A DNA stretch of 64,000 nucleotides from Planctomycetales bacterium. GTDB lineage: Bacteria > Planctomycetota > Planctomycetia > Pirellulales > Pirellulaceae. Below are positions 60,567 to 64,000 of this stretch, in pieces (position 1 is the stretch's first letter; each line of letters begins with the position of its first letter). The notes beneath the pieces were generated by a model, which did no database searches, was not told the origin of the DNA, and was given only the letters and a program-made list of their open reading frames with translations. A program made the position numbers and the translations under genes. The stretch covers positions 1 through 64,000 of the forward strand of contig JAGQPF010000083.1 in the NCBI GenBank assembly GCA_020426845.1, in the 5' to 3' direction.

Positions 60567-60920
60567 TTAGCGGGCTTGGTTGATGAATCGCCAGCCCGAC
60601 AAGTACCATTCGGCGAACGGCACGCACCAACGTAGTTCGGCCATGAAGATCGGCCCGTCTCCACGCAACGAGCTGATCCGGAGCCTCGTCGTCAAACCTT
60701 CCGCCAACGCCTTCGGCGTGAGCAGCCCAACACCTTCGGGTGAGATGTTGCGCGTGCACCCGACGATCTCTTCTCCATCGGGCATCGTGATCACCGAGGG
60801 CCGCACGAGCGGAGTGCGGTGAGTCGATCGGCGATTCTGTGTGAACGCTTGATCTTCCTTGATCAATTGATCGATCAGTGGCTTGAGTGAGAGATTCTGC
60901 GGACTTGGCGTTCGTAGCAT
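60567..60920 (-). CDS. PilZ domain protein
   Basis: The 117-residue product (ATG 60920) has an N-terminal helix and linker and then a PilZ domain: a basic RRSTHRTPLVRPSVI segment, and CTRNISPEGVGLLTPKALAEG, which fits the D/NxSxxG motif of c-di-GMP binding as N-I-S-x-x-G. The second half of the domain (LRWCVPFAEWYLSGWRF) is short, so the domain is compact. It may be a c-di-GMP sensor; the basic pair of the RxxxR motif is approximate. It runs convergent to the DUF3467 gene. Short CAGAGCRT direct repeats (about 60544-60566) lie just beyond its stop. Confidence 0.75.
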   Translation of the reverse strand: MLRTPSPQNLSLKPLIDQLIKEDQAFTQNRRSTHRTPLVRPSVITMPDGEEIVGCTRNISPEGVGLLTPKALAEGLTTRLRISSLRGDGPIFMAELRWCVPFAEWYLSGWRFINQAR

Positions 60921-61437
60921 GGCGATGACTCCTGCAGCGGCTCGCCACTCGGCACGTCGCCGACGTGCTCAACGACGACAGGGCTCGGGGTCTATCGAGC
61001 ACCTTGGAGGGTCGTCGGAGGTCGTCGGCGTTTGTCGATTCGGGTGGTGGTCCGCCATGGGTCGACGGCGTTGCACCTTCCGCTCGCGGCGCGGTCGGTG
61101 CAAGCTGGTAAATTGCCCAACGAAAATGTAGCTTACTGCTGTGGGCAGGCCGGATATTTCCCCGAATTCCCCCACTTTTTTCTCGACGCAGCGGGGTGAA
61201 TTGGCGACCAACGGGTGTGTTGACCTGCGTCCCCCACGCCTCGCCCACAATCGCGTTAGACTAGTGGACCGTCAAGCCTTCGTTTTGGGGTTGGAGAACT
61301 CGCGAAGTCGTGTCGAGCCACGAGCTTGGTGCGGCGGCCGACCCGACGTTTGAGTGTTGACGGGGCAGCGACCTAATCAACGGAACAGCTCCGAGTGCTT
61401 TACTTGGACCTGATCCACCGCCACCCGAGGAACTCGC
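60921..61437. other. divergent intergenic region (517 bases) between PilZ and PhoD-like genes
   Basis: I see no supported gene. There are short GGTCGTCGG-type direct repeats near 61010-61035 and a GAGGA ribosome-binding site at 61426-61430 for the PhoD-like gene. No Pho-box-like TTCA repeat at 11-bp spacing is present. Confidence 0.55.
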
Positions 61438-64000
61438 ATGCCAGCTCGCTTGAACCGTCGCCGTTTCGTCCAGCACTCCACGATCTGCGCAGCGGGCGCG
61501 GGTGGCGCGGCAGCGGGCGCCTGCGCCAACGCGGCCCAGCCATCGTTGAACCGCGACGAAGCCAAGATCGAATGCCCCTGGACCAAACAGGCGGATCGAG
61601 ACTGGCTGGGGCCCGACGTGTGGGCCAACCCGATGCCCGATTGGCGCGTGTCCGGGCAAGAGGCCGAATGCATCAATGCGGCGCCGAATCGCAACGTGCA
61701 ATGGCTGAGCTGCGACCTGTCAGATCGCAACGAGCCGTTCGCCATGCAAGTTGATATCCGTCGCGTGAGCAAACAGCGATTGCCGGGGCCCGGGTCGGCG
61801 GGATTCACGATCGGCATCGCCGGTCCGCTCGACGACTTCCGTAACCGCTTGGTGTTTGGCAAAGGCTTGGCGGCCGGTTTGGCCATGAGCGGTCCGCAGC
61901 GAGGCGGCGCCCGCTTGTTCATCGGCGGACCGGCGGACGAGAGCGCCGTTGACGTGCCGCTAGGCGACCTGGCTGCTGTTCAACTGCAGCTGACCGGTGC
62001 GCCGGTTCCCGGCAGCCCGCAGCGCACGGCGCTGACATTGCGGGCGGTCAATCCGCTCAACCAGCGCCTGCTGGCCGAAACCACTCGGCAAGTGGACTCC
62101 CGGCAACTGCGGGGCAATATTGCCGTCACCGCCAACTACGGCGCCACCGGTCGGCGGGGCCGGGCCATCGCCGGCGTCGGGCAGTTCGCGTTTCGCAACT
62201 GGACCTTGACGGGCGCTCGGCTCGACCGCCATCCCGATCGCCAATTCGGTCCCGTGTTTTTCACGCAGTACACGGTCCACCGGGGCGTGCTCAAGCTGAC
62301 GGCGCAATTGCCGCCACTTGGCCCGACCGACTCGGCCCAGGCGACTCTCGAGTTGAAACAGGGTGACACATGGAAGTCAGTCGCTACGGCGACGATCGAC
62401 GCGCGAGCCCGCGTCGCCACATTTCGCGTCTCCGATTGGGATGCGACCCGCGCGGCGCCTTATCGCGTCGGCTACGACTGGGGCGGCGCACCGCGGTATT
62501 GGGAAGGGAGCATCCGCCAGGATCCGGTTGACGCGCCCGAGCTGGTGGTCGCGGACATCTCGTGCAACATCCACTCCGCGTTTCCCAACGCGGAGTACGC
62601 GGCCCGGTTGCTCAAAGTGGACCCTGACTTGATGGCATTCACGGGTGACCAGTTCTACGAATCGACGGGCGGATATGGCGTGGTCCGCGCACCGCTGGAT
62701 CGAGCGGTGCTCGACTATCTCCACAAGTGGCTGATTCACGGTTGGACGTGGCGGGAGTTGACGAAGAATCGCCCCAGTGTCGCGCTGCCCGACGATCACG
62801 ACGTGTATCAAGGGAACATTTGGGGCGAGGGCGGCGCCGCCAGGCAGGCCACTCAAGAGGCAGGTGGGTACACGATGCCGGCCGAATGGGTGAACGTCGT
62901 GCATCGCACGCAGACGTCCCACCACCCCGACTGTCCGGATCCTGCGCTGGTCCAACAAGGCATTGTCGCCTACTACGGGCCGTTGACGTATGGCGGCGTC
63001 AGCTTCGCCATTCTCGCCGATCGTATGTTCAAGACCGGTCCCGATGGCGTGGCGCCGCAAACCGGCGGACGCGCCGATCACGTCACGGATCCTGCTTTCA
63101 ATCCGGTCACGGCCGATGTGCCCGGCGCCGAGCTGCTGGGAACGCGGCAAATGAAGTTTCTCGCCGAGTGGGCCGAGGATTGGGACGGCGCCACACTCAA
63201 GGCGGTGCTCTCCCAGACGGTCTTCACTTCGATCGCGACCACCCATGGGGCCAATCGCCAGCGTCTGCGCGCCGACTACGACACCAATGCGTGGCCGCAA
63301 ACGGCGAGGAATGAGGCGGTGAAACTGATTCGCAAGACGGGCGCCGTGCATCTGGCCGGCGATCAGCATCTGCCGGCCGTCGTGCGCTACGGAGTCGAGC
63401 AATGCAATGACGCAACCGTCGCCTTTGCCGGACCCGCCGTGAATGTTGGCTACCCGCGCTGGTGGGAACCCGAGGTGGCAGGCCGCAATCGTCTCGAGTC
63501 ACAAGCGGAACGCAAAGAGTTGGGGGAATTCGAGGACGCGTTCGGGCATCCCATGACCATGTTGGCGGTGTTCAACCCCGCCGTTCAGCCCCGCGCCGAC
63601 AACGTGCTCCAGCAAATGCAGGAGAAGGGATCGGGATTTGGGATTGTTCGATTTCAAAAGCCGGCGCGGAAGGCGGTGATTGAGTGCTGGCCCTACCTGT
63701 CGGAACCCGCGACCGACCCGACCGGCCGACAGTTTCCGGGCTGGCCGATCGAAGTCAAGTTGGGCGTGCAGCAGGGAATGCCGATCGGCTTCCTGCCCAC
63801 GCTGCGTTGGCAGCCCCACGAGGCCCCGCTCGTGAAAGTCTTCCGCCGCGACGTGAGCTCGCCACATGAGGAGCTGATATACGCGCTGCGGCCCGCCGGC
63901 GTGGAGTTCGAACCGCCGGTCTTCACCGCAGGGATCTATCGCGTTCAATTCGAGCTGCCGGGACGCGTCGTCGAGTTGCGGGAGCTCAGCGCCGGCGAGC
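61438..64000 (+). CDS. Tat-exported PhoD-like metallophosphatase (partial, runs off the right edge)
   Basis: From ATG 61438 (GAGGA 7 bases upstream) the frame is open to the end of the window, 854 codons. The N-terminus MPARLNRRRFVQHSTIC has a twin-arginine motif (RRRF) and Ala-rich h-region, so it is exported folded. Residues about 45-380 are a beta-rich region of unclear type. The PhoD-like part begins about residue 380: PELVVADISCN, FTGDQFYES, ALPDDHDVYQGN and, later, AVHLAGDQHLP. These are the metal-binding Asp/His motifs of alkaline phosphatase D. The C-terminus is missing. It may be a phosphodiesterase or phosphatase; it lies 12 kb from phoB, but no Pho-box was seen upstream. Confidence 0.85.
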   Translation, partial: MPARLNRRRFVQHSTICAAGAGGAAAGACANAAQPSLNRDEAKIECPWTKQADRDWLGPDVWANPMPDWRVSGQEAECINAAPNRNVQWLSCDLSDRNEPFAMQVDIRRVSKQRLPGPGSAGFTIGIAGPLDDFRNRLVFGKGLAAGLAMSGPQRGGARLFIGGPADESAVDVPLGDLAAVQLQLTGAPVPGSPQRTALTLRAVNPLNQRLLAETTRQVDSRQLRGNIAVTANYGATGRRGRAIAGVGQFAFRNWTLTGARLDRHPDRQFGPVFFTQYTVHRGVLKLTAQLPPLGPTDSAQATLELKQGDTWKSVATATIDARARVATFRVSDWDATRAAPYRVGYDWGGAPRYWEGSIRQDPVDAPELVVADISCNIHSAFPNAEYAARLLKVDPDLMAFTGDQFYESTGGYGVVRAPLDRAVLDYLHKWLIHGWTWRELTKNRPSVALPDDHDVYQGNIWGEGGAARQATQEAGGYTMPAEWVNVVHRTQTSHHPDCPDPALVQQGIVAYYGPLTYGGVSFAILADRMFKTGPDGVAPQTGGRADHVTDPAFNPVTADVPGAELLGTRQMKFLAEWAEDWDGATLKAVLSQTVFTSIATTHGANRQRLRADYDTNAWPQTARNEAVKLIRKTGAVHLAGDQHLPAVVRYGVEQCNDATVAFAGPAVNVGYPRWWEPEVAGRNRLESQAERKELGEFEDAFGHPMTMLAVFNPAVQPRADNVLQQMQEKGSGFGIVRFQKPARKAVIECWPYLSEPATDPTGRQFPGWPIEVKLGVQQGMPIGFLPTLRWQPHEAPLVKVFRRDVSSPHEELIYALRPAGVEFEPPVFTAGIYRVQFELPGRVVELRELSAGE

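Noticed and set aside
60921-61437. Pho box upstream of the PhoD-like gene
   Set aside because: No 11-bp-spaced TTCA/GTCA repeats are present, so phosphate control of this gene is not supported.
62377-63402. Minus-strand frame of about 341 codons opposite the PhoD-like gene
   Set aside because: Antisense shadow of a gene with intact metal-binding motifs; no recognisable product.

Overview
The window looks like chromosome of a GC-rich member of the Planctomycetota, probably of the Pirellula type. Several independent signs point there: three very large secreted proteins whose N-termini carry the LEPR-XLL-type motif (LESRQMLA, LEPLEARRLL, LEQLEDRQLLA) together with dockerin, cadherin-like and SdrD-B-like domains; a BBP7-type outer-membrane barrel; a ceramidase-like and a ThuA-like secreted protein; PQQ-type beta-propellers; and a PqqD/site-2-protease/HlyD fusion. 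No rRNA, tRNA, CRISPR array, phage or IS element was seen.

Layout. 1-6.6 kb: the end of an unknown gene, two secreted proteins on the minus strand (beta-propeller, ceramidase-like), a ThuA-like protein, then a three-gene LRR/WGR module (STM4015-like LRR protein, a small TGHKH protein, a WGR-LRR-DUF6745 protein). 6.8-30.5 kb: three consecutive minus-strand genes for giant exported proteins (about 1454, 947 and 5320 residues), two of them with zinc-metalloprotease motifs. 30.9-37.1 kb: a minus-strand cluster led by a PspA/IM30-type protein and an AAA+ ATPase, followed by a small acidic protein, a coiled-coil membrane protein, two more membrane proteins, a thioredoxin-like protein and a small unknown. 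37.3-41.3 kb: a sialidase-like protein, a GT39-type glycosyltransferase and an alpha/beta hydrolase with a zinc ribbon. 41.5-49.9 kb: phosphate regulon, phoR then (after an intervening PQQ-propeller gene) pstS-pstC-pstA-pstB-phoU-phoB. 49.9-51.3 kb: BBP7-like barrel. 51.9-60.9 kb: a short SecA paralogue, a GAF-GAF-TM-HlyD protein, an HlyD protein, a PqqD-S2P-HlyD protein, a DUF3467 protein and a PilZ protein. 61.4 kb to the end: a Tat-exported PhoD-like phosphatase, cut by the window edge.

Main points of interest. (1) PstS is encoded in circularly permuted order: after the lipoprotein signal comes the normal C-terminal half, and the normal N-terminal half is at the C-terminus; the two ends meet where a normal PstS is continuous. 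A triple 11-bp Pho-box-like repeat lies upstream. (2) The short-SecA/GAF-HlyD/PqqD-S2P-HlyD block looks like an uncharacterised envelope or export machine. (3) The PspA-AAA+ cluster resembles an ESCRT-III/Vps4-like membrane-maintenance module. (4) A dispersed repeat with the core ACCCGAAGCGTAAGCGAGG occurs four times and supplies the last codons and stop of phoR. Several start codons were moved inward from the longest possible frame on the basis of ribosome-binding sites and signal peptides; the reasons are given per gene.
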